Origin: Anisus vortex
Lineage: Eukaryota; Mollusca; Gastropoda; Planorbidae
Reading direction: 5' to 3'
Assembly (NCBI GenBank): GCA_949126835.1
Contig: OX421499.1
Span: forward strand, 23,905,990-23,969,989
Length of the DNA: 64,000 nucleotides
In this document: one piece after another, positions 9,894 to 21,694 of the stretch
Numbering within the stretch: the first letter of the stretch is position 1
Layout of the letters: every line of letters starts with the position of its first letter
The notes under the pieces: model-generated
What the model saw: the letters and a program-made list of their open reading frames with translations, nothing else
What the model was told of the DNA's origin: nothing
The model's database searches: none
Program-made: the position numbers and the translations under genes

Positions 9894-12800
9894 AGAAAAT
9901 GAATAACATTTATATCTCAATTATATTAAAATTTGACTAGTGATCTACTCGCTTTATACCTACATTTCATTCAATATTGACCAGTACTGCCTGGACCAAT
10001 GTAGGTGCTGAGAGGTCATCCTTAGGTCATGTACTTATATAGCATTGATCTGGACTTGTTAAGATTAACTTAAAAGAAATAATTAGCTATAAAATTGTAA
10101 TTTGATTCATGCTGGCTGCGACTATATTAAATTACTTTTTTTACGGAGTATATAATTAAACATCGACCTACGTCTATTGTTTAAGAAATGCGATAAAATA
10201 CAAATAAACAACGCGAGGCGATGGCCTTCAATTCAAAAGTAGTTGTGGTGGAGCCTTGTGTTTAAATAGGTCATGGCATCAACACGATACTACGTAAACA
10301 TTACTTCACTGTAAGAATTGCCTTTTTTTTCAGAAAATGAAAATACCTACAGATATTTATTGAAATGGTGTGTTCTAATGCTGGCGTATTCGTCTGGAGC
10401 TGGGATTCCCAAAACTACAGCATTAGGGCCGAATTCGGCCCGCCTGGGCACAATCAAATATCTGTGGTGTTTAATTTATGAACATTTTTTACTATCAAGC
10501 CAAATTCCGTTCTCTGACTGTAATCTCGGCATCCTTTGAGCTAAGGGGATGAGAGTTCAAGGTCATTGAGTATTTGGGTCAAGGTTATTTTTTCAAGTGA
10601 TTAATTTACCTTTGTCCATCTGTTTTTTAAAGCGTAATTCTTGATAAAGGTCAAACAGAGGATGAGCTGGAATTGTGCTCAACTACAATATAAAAAAAAT
10701 TGCTTTAACAGCAGAAAGGGAAGAAACTCTTGTCTTGAAATGCTTTGCGAATAATGAATAGATGAGACTTATCTTCTCTTTACATAGTTAGTGTTGTTAT
10801 TGTTTTTTTAAAGTATTTGCAGGATGGCATTTATCACGAGAAGCACATGGAAATCTGGATTTAATAAAATAATAGAGACACACAGACACATAACATCGGT
10901 TAATAGTTTAGTGATCCTATTGCATTGTTATATTAATTAGTATCACTTACTTTGACACATAGCTTATTAACTCTAATCTTATTTTTGTAAGTGTTATTTT
11001 ATTAATTTTCATCATTTAATCAACTTTAATATATTTTAAACTATCATCTAATTTAAATGTTATCTCATTGACTCTTATTGAATTAACAGGTATCGAATAA
11101 AATTATATCTTAAAATTATATTTTTGTTATAAATATATTTTAATACAGTAGGCCTACAATAAGATCAATGTAAGAAAAATACATATTTAGAAATTACGTT
11201 TAAAAAATCCTGTTTGTTTGTTATGCATTTCTAATTAGGAAAATCTTAAAAGGAATAAAACAAGAACACAATAATTAGTTTTAAAATATGACACTAATTT
11301 AAAACAGTGGCTGCATTAGTTGTTTGTTTTTTTAAACCAGATGGACTAACCAGTTGGAAGGTTAAATATTAACCCTTATCGTACCGACCTACTTCTATCT
11401 ATGCTGCCTTCAGTTCCGCTATATACGCGCCCGGGACTATAAGGGTTAAGTCCGTTACATCTTGTTCTTACTCTGGTATTTACCTCAGAGCCTTATTTTA
11501 AAAAAAAATGGCAATAACAGATAAATCAACAAACAAATAAACAAACCAACAGATAAACACAATAAATATATCGACTCTGTATTTCTTTACAAATGCATAA
11601 ATTTAATAACATTATTCAATTTGATATGTAACAAAACGGATCCATCCATTTCCTTTAGTTCTGATCAACGCTAAACAAGATGAAAAATACAGTTTTATCA
11701 ACTGCTCATCAAAAATTATATTTTGTATGAATAACACATAAACTAATATATTGCACGCTACGTCATTATAAATGTTACAAAAATGACATTGTAAAACAAT
11801 TTGAAAGTACATGGGTGACATTTGTAACTTTAGTGAACATTTATACATTCAAGCACTGTTGACATCTGAATCTTTAGTACACGCAAACAAAATCGGTCCA
11901 CGGTGATAATATATTGCTCTCTGTGACATACGGAAATATCTTCCAGGATAACTGATATATTAAGTAGAGTGTGTTTATCACAATGTTCATATTTTATAGA
12001 AAAAAATACAGATAAATATATTGGTCAATTTGATTTTGTTTGAAGTATATATAGGAGCTCTTGTTTATTGTTGTGGTCAAAATCTTTACCTTGTTTACAT
12101 TCATGTTTACTGTATGTTGATTTACTCAAGGTATAACGTTTTGTTTGTCTACATTAGACATAGAGTGTGTGTGTCTTATGTGTCTTTATAAATTGTGTTC
12201 GAGTAAAAAAGAACTTAAGCTAGGTATCTCCTGCGTGTGTCAACATAAACACACAAAGTGTATTTTGTATTCCAAAGACATATTTTATATATGTGTGTCT
12301 ACATCAGACATAAAGTTGTGTGCCTGCATAGGATATTATAGAAATGTCTCTCTTCTAAATGTATATTGTAATTTTATATTTATTTAAGATGCTAGAACTG
12401 CACTAAACTTTAATTCCCCCCCCCCCCTACATACTCTCTAATATATACGATTTCATGTTGAAGTGTTTGCCTTGCCTGGTGGTGTACTGTATTGTATTTG
12501 TATTGTAATTGATAAAACTGCCGCCCCGTTCTAATCCGATAGCGATTCAAAGTTTAAAATCAATCACTTCAAATATGAACGTTTTCTTTCGTTAATGAAT
12601 AAAGGCGCATTCAGTAACTGCCTTGAATAAAAAAAAACAATAAATTCTACTGATCCTGTAGGCCTACTTACATAATGTTGTATACTAACTGTTGGAGGCG
12701 AAGATTTAAAACCACACACAAGCCAGTACAATAGAGCAATAGTAATATATAAATATAAATAACAAACTTAAAAACAATAACAACAAATGCACGTGTATGA

Positions 12801-13860
12801 TGTAGAATTTCATCTGAAAGTTGTTCTCCAGAATCGTTCGTTTAAATCTCTGCCGGGTATAGATAATAGATAGCAGCAGACTGGATCAGGTCGGGGCATG
12901 TCGCGTGGAGACAAATTAATTGAATGGGAAGAACAGGTGCAGGAGATGAGGCGGGCAGGAACTGGAGTAGTGGCAGACGGGAGATTGGGAGAGAAAGAAA
13001 GGGAGAGAGTGGGAGTGAGAGTGTGTAATGTGTGTGTATGTGTGTGTAATGTGTTTGTAATGTGTGTGTAATGTGTGTGTAATGTGTGTGTAATGTGTGT
13101 GCATATGTTAGACTCAGAGTTGTTATAAAGTATAGATGGTGAAAAGAGATAAGAGCGAAATAGTCATTAATAATGTTTTCTTTTGAAAGCATAGAGTGTA
13201 ATAGAGGAAAGACAATATCAGAGATAAAAGTAGGCTTATAGTAACAATGGCGAGTATAAAGCATGCATAAAGAGGCTTAAAGAATATATAAGATATTATG
13301 AAATTCAAGTGCACCAGACAAACGAGCGGTAAGGGGTAAAGAAATGATGGAAAGACAGACAGAGCAGCCCTACGTCTGTATAGCGTAGACAGACTATTTA
13401 TTTATACTCGATAAAGCAAATCGATCGGGCAGATAAAAGATAAGTAAAAATTTTCCATTCATCCCACATAAACCCTTATGGACAGTGAAAATGCGTTCGT
13501 CCGTGGTGGCTGCGACTCGCATATGGATTGTATTTGGCCCGCAAAATACCCAGCCGGCTTAACTTTTCCCAAATACTGTAAGGTGTGTTACGTAGGGCAA
13601 GACAGACCCGGCGTTGAACCTCTATTTAAACCGTCGTGTTGTTTATCCAAGGCACTACCAAAGACACCACCGCACCACACTATGGCTGGAAATATGTTGA
13701 AATATAATACAATTTAAAACGGTAGAGCTCTTACATTAAAAAGAAAATAAATTGTACTCCAATAGCAGGTGGAAAAACACAGAGTAACTTTACATGTAAT
13801 GTGTATTACAAACTTGATGCACAAATGTTTAACTGACATACACAAACTACAACACACACA
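9894..13860. other. AT-rich intergenic DNA, no gene recognised
   Basis: Both strands carry many stops and no frame with recognisable protein features. Noted: TAGGCCTA at 11149 and 12659, a C-run near 12417, and a TGTGTAATG-type microsatellite at 13021-13105 that gives low-complexity minus-strand frames (THYTHITHT...). A weak block around 13478-13700 is less AT-rich but matches nothing I know. Confidence 0.6.
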
Positions 13861-14113
13861 TGGGCACGGTGGTCTAGCGGCAGCGCGCTGGGTTAGAATA
13901 CTGAAAGGTTGCATCCTGAGATTTATCTTTCCGGGTCTAAAGTGTGTCCCTTTCTTCCAAGCCAGTGGCGGCCTGCACTGTACTGGCCACACAATCACAC
14001 CCCCCACCACACACACACACACAGAATGTCTATACTAGGGAAACTAGTGAACGCTACTTCACCGGCCCTGTAGATGGAATTAGTCTAACAGGTTGACTTT
14101 ACCTTTACTTTAC
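13861..14113 (+). mobile_element. tRNA-derived SINE, divergent
   Basis: The head GGGCACGGTGGTCTAGCGGCAGCGCG is intact over the A-box region, followed by a diverged body (GTCTAAAGTGTGTCCC), a CA-repeat insertion, and TGAACGCTACTTCACCGGCC before a TTTAC tail. It lies about 200 bp downstream of the receptor stop codon, in opposite orientation to the gene. Confidence 0.7.
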
Positions 14114-14317
14114 AAATCACATTCGAGTTCAACAACAGAACACTTTAAAAGTACAATATTATACAATAAACACCAGCTATATCCGTGCAATGTTTAGCGA
14201 AAACCTATCAATAAAATATGTTTTAAAAAAAACGTAACAAAGAGATGTCCGTTATAAATCCAGTCATTGTTTTGGTCAAACGACTTCAGTCTATCACAAG
14301 TATAATGGAAGTCTTAT

Positions 14318-15718
14318 TCATTCAGGAACGGTGTCAAAAGATGAAATTCTCCTAGCATTCACTTGAAGATTCACTCCATAGATTAACATGGCGTTTTTCA
14401 CTCTCAGTTTTCTCTGTGCGCTGCCAAACATCCATTGTTTGAAAGCCTCCCGAATCTCTTTGTTGAAGAATCCGTAGAGCAACGGGTTGATCGCGGAGTT
14501 GGTCAGGAGAAACCAAAAGGTCACATCCCTCGCCAAGGGGCTGACGCCGTTGTGCCGAAGGGTCAGTAAAATGCCCACGATGGTATGCGGAAGCCAGCAG
14601 ATTAGAAAAATGATGACCAGGAGCCCGAGCCAGCAGGCGGCGCGTCTGTCCTGCTTGACCAGCAAGCTCCGTGCCAGCTCCTCGCCGTCTTTGCTCGGGC
14701 GGAGCGAGCATTTTCTGGGCACCCAGCTGAATCGTCTGGCTGCGGACATTTGAACATTCGTAACTGGCGGTCCAGAGAGTGATGACCTCAGGAGAATAGG
14801 TCCGGCAGAGTAACGCCTAGCCGCATTAAAGCGACAAGAGTTTATGGACTTTTGGCCTACGCCGTTTAACAGTTGCGCGTATTCCTCCGCCGAAGAGCTA
14901 AAGTCTTGAACCGATGAAACGGAGTTTCTTTTGTCATAAGAATAGAGTTTCTCGGAGGAATTCAAAGACCTTCGGATCTGAATCTTTTTCCGAGAAAGTA
15001 TCCCAACATATAAACTGCAGTTTAAGGTCAGCATTGAAACTAATGGAATGAAATACTGGACAGCCGAAACAGCAGCCACGAATGAGATGCTGTAGAGGAA
15101 TGGGAGTTCGCATGGCGGGAAGTGGTTTACGACCACATCGGCTGTTTCGCCGCTGCTGGAGTTGTGCGCGGGCGGCTGTTTGTTGATGACATCCCAGATG
15201 GCGATGGGCAGAGTCTGCAGGGCGAACCCGATGATCCAAACGAAGCCGACCGCCAAGAAGGCGTTTCTCTTGCGGCGACGGGTCCGGTAGGAAAAGGGGT
15301 AGTGTATGGACCACCACCTATCTCCGGTGATCAAAAGCAGGCTCAGGAGCGAGATGTAGAGCGCCGACTGCCGGACGACCAGGTACACGCGGCAGGAGAT
15401 GAACGGCAACCACTCCGCGCGGCCTTTGACCTGCTCCACCGTGGCAAGGAACATGCAGACGCCAATAATCAGGTCGGCCATGGCGAGGCTGGCCAGGTAA
15501 ATGTTCTTGCAGCTCCGCAGGGACTTCTTGACCTTGAACATCCAGAGGACCGCCACGTTGAAGGTCACGGTGAGGAATGCGAGGAGCACCAGGGGAATGG
15601 CCTTGAGCCAGACCATGAAGAAGGTCTGCCTAGGGGACGTAAGCACATCCGTTTCGACCAGCAGGTTTAGACAAGGGTAAGACATTGGAGGTTGAGTCTT
15701 CTTCTCCTTGAGTAGGAT
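14318..15718 (-). CDS. Orphan class A amine-like GPCR, last coding exon
   Basis: A rhodopsin-family seven-transmembrane receptor of the plasma membrane, predicted to signal through G proteins. Numbering from the methionine at 15685 (455 residues): TM1 27-50 (N43), TM2 60-82 (D71), TM3 with C98 and the DRW variant of DRY at 122-124, TM4 W150, ECL2 C192, TM5 P214, an ICL3 of about 118 residues, TM6 CWLP at 363-366, TM7 NPLLY at 400-404, then helix 8. The build and the W at 391 (position 7.40) resemble muscarinic and histamine H3-like receptors. However, position 3.32, aspartate in amine receptors, is R105, and 7.43, usually tyrosine, is leucine, so a classical amine ligand is unlikely. RRYS, RRFS and RRIS (from 290, 317 and 445) are basophilic-kinase-like sites; N175 is a possible glycan site. 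A good acceptor (TTGTATTTCTATTTCAACAG) ends at 15719, so coding starts at 15718 from an unseen upstream exon or at M15685. The exon is much more GC-rich than its surroundings. Confidence 0.85.
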   Translation of the reverse strand: MLLKEKKTQPPMSYPCLNLLVETDVLTSPRQTFFMVWLKAIPLVLLAFLTVTFNVAVLWMFKVKKSLRSCKNIYLASLAMADLIIGVCMFLATVEQVKGRAEWLPFISCRVYLVVRQSALYISLLSLLLITGDRWWSIHYPFSYRTRRRKRNAFLAVGFVWIIGFALQTLPIAIWDVINKQPPAHNSSSGETADVVVNHFPPCELPFLYSISFVAAVSAVQYFIPLVSMLTLNCSLYVGILSRKKIQIRRSLNSSEKLYSYDKRNSVSSVQDFSSSAEEYAQLLNGVGQKSINSCRFNAARRYSAGPILLRSSLSGPPVTNVQMSAARRFSWVPRKCSLRPSKDGEELARSLLVKQDRRAACWLGLLVIIFLICWLPHTIVGILLTLRHNGVSPLARDVTFWFLLTNSAINPLLYGFFNKEIREAFKQWMFGSAQRKLRVKNAMLIYGVNLQVNARRISSFDTVPE

Positions 15719-15738
15719 CTGTTGAAATAGAAATACAA
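15719..15738 (-). promoter_or_regulatory. Predicted splice acceptor of the GPCR exon
   Basis: On the minus strand the sequence TTGTATTTCTATTTCAACAG has a pyrimidine-rich run ending in CAG just before ATCCTACTC. The open frame continues upstream of it only into SINE-derived sequence, which supports an intron boundary here over a start at 15949. Confidence 0.55.
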
Positions 15739-15799
15739 CTTGGTGATTACGTTCATTAAAGTGTGATACATACATTGTAAATACACTGTTCTTAATTAA

Positions 15800-15902
15800 G
15801 GAGTTGCCCGTTCGGTGGCCAGATTCCTTGACCATCACATACAAGGGGAATGTGTGACAAGCACATAGACCAGCCAACTTTTCTACTACCAAACGAATGC
15901 CA
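15800..15902 (-). mobile_element. SINE fragment upstream of the GPCR exon
   Basis: The words GTTCGGTGGCCAGATTCC, AAGGGGAATGTGTGACAAGCACA and GACCAGCCAAC match the tail half of the SINE family on the minus strand. It meets the next, oppositely oriented SINE head to head. Confidence 0.5.
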
Positions 15903-15906
15903 GGTA

Positions 15907-16168
15907 GGGGATCGGTGGCCGAGGGGCAACACGTTCTGCTGGCGTACAAAAGGTCCTGGGTTGGAATCCGTGTGAGGGCTAGGATTTGTCCTCAGGTCAG
16001 GAGGGTGTCATTGAGTCTACCTAGCTCTGATGGATAGGTACCTGGCATAAGTTGGGATAAAGTAAAGACGGCTGTGCACTGTGCTGGCCACACAATCCCT
16101 TAGTATGCCGTAGCCACAGAAACTGGTCAACGCTGCTTCATTGGCCCTGTGGATACATTTTGTCCGAC
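15907..16168 (+). mobile_element. tRNA-derived SINE
   Basis: It begins GATCGGTGGCCGAGGGG with an A-box-like head, then a GGTTGGAATCC B-box remnant, the body with GTGTCATTGAGTCTACCTAG, and ends TTTTGTCCGACGGGATACT. The minus-strand open frame of the GPCR exon runs into it; the first residues of that frame are SINE, not receptor. Confidence 0.8.
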
Positions 16169-16507
16169 GGGATACTAATGTCTCGTAAATATCTTAGCTA
16201 AATAAAATCAGGGACATTCTGTATCATTACATATAGACTATAGATATTCTCAAAAATAATCCTAGCCCTTGACCTGGAATTGAAATTGGTACCAAACGGA
16301 GCCGCCTCCACAGGCGCCAAAGTTTTCAAAATTTTGATAAAATAATACTTTAAAAAAAAGAGAGAGAGATATCTATATTAAAAAAAAAAGATCCAAATGA
16401 GGTAACAAAATTGTTTGATTTATTGACTTAAATTTCAATTATTAACACTAAGAATGAGCCTATTTCAACAAACAACCCCGCCAATAACGTAGACTACTTA
16501 AAAGTTC
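16169..16507. other. Intergenic DNA between SINEs
   Basis: AT-rich with A-runs and a GAGAGAGA stretch near 16361. No gene or element recognised. Confidence 0.6.
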
Positions 16508-16762
16508 TTGGTGGCAGCGCGTTTGACTGGCGTATCGAAGGGCCTGTGTTCGAATCCTGACTGAGGCTAGGATTTTTTCCCATGACTTGAGGGCTTTCCT
16601 GAGTCTACCCAGCTCTGATGAGTAGGCCTACCTGATCTTAGTTTGCAGTAAAGTAAAGACGGCTGGGTGTTGCGCTGGCCACACATCCCCTAGTATTCCA
16701 CAGAAACTGTTGAACGCTGCTTCAACAACCCTATGATCAATTTGGTCCAAAGAGTACTTTAC
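16508..16762 (+). mobile_element. tRNA-derived SINE carrying a TAGGCCTA insertion
   Basis: The head GGTGGCAGCGCGTTTGACTGG and GTGTTCGAATCCTG B-box, the body TTTCCTGAGTCTACCCAGC, and a tail ending GAGTACTTTACT are all present. At 16623 it has TAGGCCTA where sister copies (for example near 9112) have only TA. Confidence 0.8.
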
Positions 16763-17992
16763 TACCACTTACGTATTTTCAAGTTTACGATTAAATGAAA
16801 ACTGACATCCTAAATACTAAACACTAATCTCTCCCTATTCTCTAAACCCGCTGCTAGTTACGCAATGCTTCCCATAAACAATTTTATCGGGTAAATTTTC
16901 ATTGACTAAACGATATAAACAAATAACACTCACATCTTACGTTTCACAATATTACTATTTTTCTTTAATAAATTCGATGTAGCAGAATTGAAGGTTCTTT
17001 TGTATCCATCATGAAATCACCAGCGACGACAATAAAATAAACACACAACTGCAAAAATTAAGTTTTTAATATTTCCAGGAAATCATAAATGTTTCATCGG
17101 CGCGCAGCACCGAAGCCATTTCAAAACAATTCTACTGATTTCCTGTACGCCGCTCAGACATAAAAAAAAAACAACAGAAACGGAACCCCCGACAGCCCGC
17201 TGCCTGTCTCTCTCTCTCTCTCTCTCCCTCCCCTCACTCACTCTCTCTCTACTCTCAACACGCGTGCGTTGAGAGCTCTCCTATTCAGACGACCAAAAAA
17301 AAAAGAAGCCTCAGCAAAATGCCACTAAATATTCACCTCTTCTCTTCCCTATTACACCAAGACGATGTTTTATCTCTCCCTACACCCTCCGCGCCCCTAC
17401 CACCTACTCCTCGCTCCCGCCCCCACACCCATTAAAAAGTGCTTCCTTCTCTCTCTTCGGTTGTCTACCCTATTTTTTTTTCTCTCCACAGCGGCTTTTA
17501 CAAAGGTAGACATTGTACGTGGGGGTAGGGCGGCTAGTGGTGGGGGTAGGGAGGCTAGTGGGCGAGGAGAGGTGGTCTAAGGGGAGGCTAGGGTGCATTG
17601 TCCTCCCCCATATAACTCTCTATCTCTCTATCTCTCTTTCTCTCTTTCTCTCTCTCCCACACTACATCACGTCTCTCCATTTTTTTTATTTACCAAGTAT
17701 ATAGATATGTGCGTGTTGGGGGGTGAGGGTGTCTTGGGGTGATTCGCCAAAGCTGGAGACGGTTGCAGTACAAACTGCTGATAATTATTATTAAGTAGTC
17801 TGCTTAACTTTGACCTCTGCTGCAGGCAATCTTTTTTTTTATTTTTCATTGCCAAACAGAAAAAGAAATTTAAATTAAAAAAAGTATTTAGAGTTAGAGT
17901 TTAGAGCGGCTTTTTAATTGTGTGTTTCGTTCTTAGAAGAAGTTTTGGTAAACGGCAACTTAAAAAAAAAAGTGCAAATGTAAACAATAGTA
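16763..17992. other. Intergenic DNA with CT-rich tracts
   Basis: CT microsatellites lie at 17205-17260 and 17620-17660, and a pyrimidine-rich block at 17330-17500. On the minus strand this region is upstream of the receptor exon and could hold its upstream exons or promoter, but I see no convincing donor or coding stretch. No TATA box is clear. Confidence 0.5.
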
Positions 17993-18598
17993 AGGACAGA
18001 CAATAAAAAGGCAATGTTAATAAAAGAAAAGACAGACAATGAAGTGGCGATGTAAACAAAAGAAACGACCGACAATAACGTGGTAATGTAAACAAAAGAA
18101 ACGACAGACAATAACGTGGCAATGTAAACAAAAGAAACGACAGACAATAACGTGGCAATGTAAACAAAAGAAACGACAGACAATAACGTGGCAATGTAAA
18201 CAAAAGAAACAACAGACAATAACGTGGCAATGTAAACAAAAGAAACGACAGACAATAACGTGGCAATGTAAACAAAAGAAACGACAGACAATAACGTGGC
18301 AATGTAAACAAAAGAAACGACAGACAATAACGTGGCAATGTAAACAAAAGAAACGACAGACAATAACGTGGCAATGTAAACAAAAGAAACGACAGACAAT
18401 AACGTGGCAATGTAAACAAAAGAAACGACAGACAATAACGTGGCAATGTAAACAAAAGAAACGACAGACAATAACGTGGCAATGTAAACAAAAGAAACGA
18501 CAGACAATAACGTGGCAATGTAAACAAAAGAAACGACAGACAATAACGTGGCAATGTAAACAAAAGAAAGGACAGACCATAAAAAAGCAATGTAAACA
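17993..18598. repeat. 36-bp minisatellite, about 17 copies, each with a forkhead-like site
   Basis: The unit is 36 bp (GACAGACAATAACGTGGCAA followed by TGTAAACAAAAGAAAC), nearly identical over about 13 central copies and degenerate at both edges. The unit length is a multiple of three, so all minus-strand frames stay open as 12-residue repeats (LLFTLPRYCLSF and its shifts); these are not genes. Each unit contains TGTAAACA, a match to the forkhead consensus. It sits about 2.3 kb upstream of the GPCR exon. Confidence 0.9.
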
Positions 18599-20901
18599 TT
18601 AAGACACATGCTTTCATTGGTTATCTAATTACTTTGTTATCCAGGTAAAAAATTGGGGTTACAGACTAATATTTGCATCCTGCTTTTTTAACGATAGCCG
18701 AATACTTTATCGTAAAAACATTAAAACAATTAAATAACAGTTAATTTAATTCGTGTGTCTGTGTGTGTTGTAAACGAAACACTTTGAATATTTTAAAAAA
18801 GGTTTTTTTTCGACTAAATCCGTTTTTTCTTCTTCAAAAAACAGGATGCAGTACCGGAATACGGAATCTGGTTCGTAAACATTTATTTCAATTGTGTAAG
18901 AAATTTGGGGACATCCAAATCCAAGAAAACAATTAAACAGTTTTTGGCATCGTAAACAAGTGAAAACGAAGACTGTTTGCATTTTCGGACTAAAGTGTTT
19001 CTTTTTTACATCTTACAAGTTGTTAGGCCCGTTAAAATGTCGGTAATAAGAAGGACAAATTTGTTTTGATCCATAATATGCAAACAGATATTGATTAGAA
19101 TAATTGTGTTGTTTATTATTTTGTATTCGTATGACTAATATATTATGTTGTTTACTTCTGGTCACATTTTATCGTTCTGGTGGTAATATACACAAAATAT
19201 TTAATTAGAAGCCATCCTTATATTATTACGTTCGCATCGGGGGTGAGGGAGAGGGGGGGGGATAGAACTCCTGTTACTTTGGTAAGGATGCGATTTTTCA
19301 CGGGCTGTCACAGGAATTGTTCAGACGCATGTGGATTAAACGCAATACAAAGTTTTGCCGGTTAATTGAGAGTATTCGAGAATGACAGATTCCAGACTTA
19401 TGATTAATAGTTGAGTTGGTTATAAATGCCAAGAAAATATTTTCTAGTATTATTACTAACAAATTTAGACGAAACGCTTACACTAAAATCTTTACTCATC
19501 GGTTTCCATTGGTTTAGAATCTATATTATTTCCATTTCTTGAATTAGTTTGTATTTCGAATATATTGTTCTATTGTATCAATCATTTTTATGCAGTACAT
19601 GTAAATACAATTTTACTGTTCTATCAAATGTTCTTATCTAATTTCAACGTGGGGGCACACACGTGGTTTAAAATAAACTAACAATAGTAAAACAAATGCC
19701 TTATGACTTGGGCTACAAATAATTTTTTATATAAGTATTGAAGGGAAGCAGGTTGAGAAAAAAGTTGATATTTAAGAATGCATGGGGAAGGCGGGGGGGG
19801 GGGGGGGGGATGGTGAAGTCTAAAAATGTTCGCAGTGCAACAGGGCGATGAACTATTCTGTAGTAATTAATATACGAATAATCTATTCAAAGAAACGTTG
19901 ACAAGGAGTTAATGACAAGAGCACGTGATTGTACATTTGAAGAAAAAAAAACAACTTTAGGTTTTGCACGATCTACTCTAATACAAATTAAAGGCGGCAA
20001 GGCATTGTGCGGGCCACTAGATCTCCTAGTACACCTTTGTTGTGGCCTTGGGAGTTTTGTGATTTCTAATTTACATGTCCTATAGGATGAAATGTGTCCG
20101 AAGGGGGATACTTTACTTTATACTAAACTCTAAACTCTAAACCTTTTTTGCGTCCTTACCTTAACAAATTGTAAACGATTTTTCAGCCACTTCATTAGTA
20201 ATATAATTTTTTAAAAAAATCATTATATAGAATAGTGAAAATATAATATAAAAATATATAAAATTATAATTAAAAAAAAAGATATAAAAGCATTGGCAGA
20301 ACCGGAAGGCCAATTTTAAAGGGGCATCACCCTGAATATGTTTTTTTAAAGGGCACTACAGTTTAAATGGTTTACATTTTACATAATCTGTTATCTTTAT
20401 ATCTTTATAGTGACGGCTTTGTCCTAATCATGTATACATTAACCATGTTATTGTCGACAAAATTATGTTGTTATCTTTTAGGCCTACATCATAATCCAAT
20501 TTTTATTATTATTTTTAAATAGTTTTGTTATTGTCAAAACTACCAAAACCAAAATACGACAAACAACAACAACAACAAGAAGAACCACAAACAAACAACA
20601 ATAGATCGTTAAAAGTGCTACCCGATTTTTAGACGGGACACAGTATCAATTCTTTTGAATACAAAAAAAATTCTTTTAGCATGAAACAATCCATCAATGT
20701 CAAAGTCATGAATAAAAACACAAAAAGGAGAAACAAAAAAGGGATTCTTAAGAACATTTTATATTCACAGGTCGAATCAACTTTACAGTGTCAATGTGTG
20801 TGTTTGTGTGTGACTGTGTTTAAGTGCGTCTCGGTGAGCGAGTTGGTGGACTCGGAAAGGGCATAAACTCAAGTCGCAAGAGTGCTCCCGAATAAGCTCA
20901 A
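18599..20901. other. AT-rich intergenic DNA with a SINE fragment
   Basis: A plus-strand SINE fragment (body and tail only: AAGGCGGCAAGGCATTGTGC...GTCCGAAGGGGGATACTTTACTTT) is at 19993-20124. G-runs occur near 19253 and 19793. TAGGCCTA is at 20479. No gene recognised. Confidence 0.6.
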
Positions 20902-21176
20902 CCAAAGACTATAATAAGATGGACCGCTTGCTCTATTTTTAGAGGTTTTATGTTCTTTTACCGTGCGCATCCAATGTCTTAAATGACTTCTACGCTCCTA
21001 TGTTTTCCTAAATGTTTCCGCTGCAGACCTGCCAACGTCCGAAGAAAAAAATCTGTATCGGGGGGTGAGGGGTGCGCCCACCCGCGCACACACAAGTTAT
21101 GTATTTACAATTGGAAGGAAAATAATAGAACTGTTTGTTATTAATGTAATTAGTTTAAAGTAAGTTTTAATCAATA

Positions 21177-21610
21177 GAGCGTTCTTGGTAGGCGTGGCTT
21201 AAATAAGGAGGTAAATAGTAGTACTGTATATTAATTGATTAATGTGATTAGGCTATGGCCGGCTAGACCTATTTACACTTTCAATTTCACTTTATAGGCC
21301 TACACTTTTAAGGTTTCGTAGGCTAGGCTACGATGTCAAGTGATAGTGTAGGTGAATAGGCTATCTAGTCAAGTCACTAATAGGCTCACATCGTCTATGA
21401 TCTATGTCTATGATAATAATAAAATAGCCTATTTTATTTAACATACATAATACAGCTTAAGTCTTAATAAGACTTAAAACACAACACATCATTTAAAAAA
21501 AGCTCGAGCCTATATGAAACTTTATTAATACAGCGGCCATTATTACTTGTACACCATTACAGAAAGTAAACACAAATCACGTGCTTTTTGTCACGTGATT
21601 GCAAACGCCC
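21177..21610. mobile_element. TA-targeting MITE, GRGCGTTYGCAAT ends, copy 1
   Basis: It starts GAGCGTTCTTGG after TA (21175-21176) and ends ATTGCAAACGCCC before TA. Copy 2 at 50432-50991 shares the ends and internal stretches such as CTCGAGCCTATATGAAAC, AATACAGCGGCCATT and the palindromic CACGTG pair near the right end. TA targets suggest Tc1/mariner. It contains several TAGGCTA/TAGGCCTA words. Confidence 0.65.
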
Positions 21611-21694
21611 TATAGCAATCTGTGCATCTAACTTTAAAGAAAATCAATAGGCCTAGTTATGAAGCTAAATACTGTAATAAAGGCTCTACTAAGC

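Noticed and set aside
14934..15670. Open frames in other phases over the receptor exon (127 and 182 residues)
   Set aside because: They are shadows of the GPCR frame caused by its high GC content and have no recognisable domains.
17901..18617. Three overlapping minus-strand frames of about 190-240 hydrophobic residues
   Set aside because: The 36-bp unit is a multiple of three and stop-free in each frame; three equally good frames mean none is selected.
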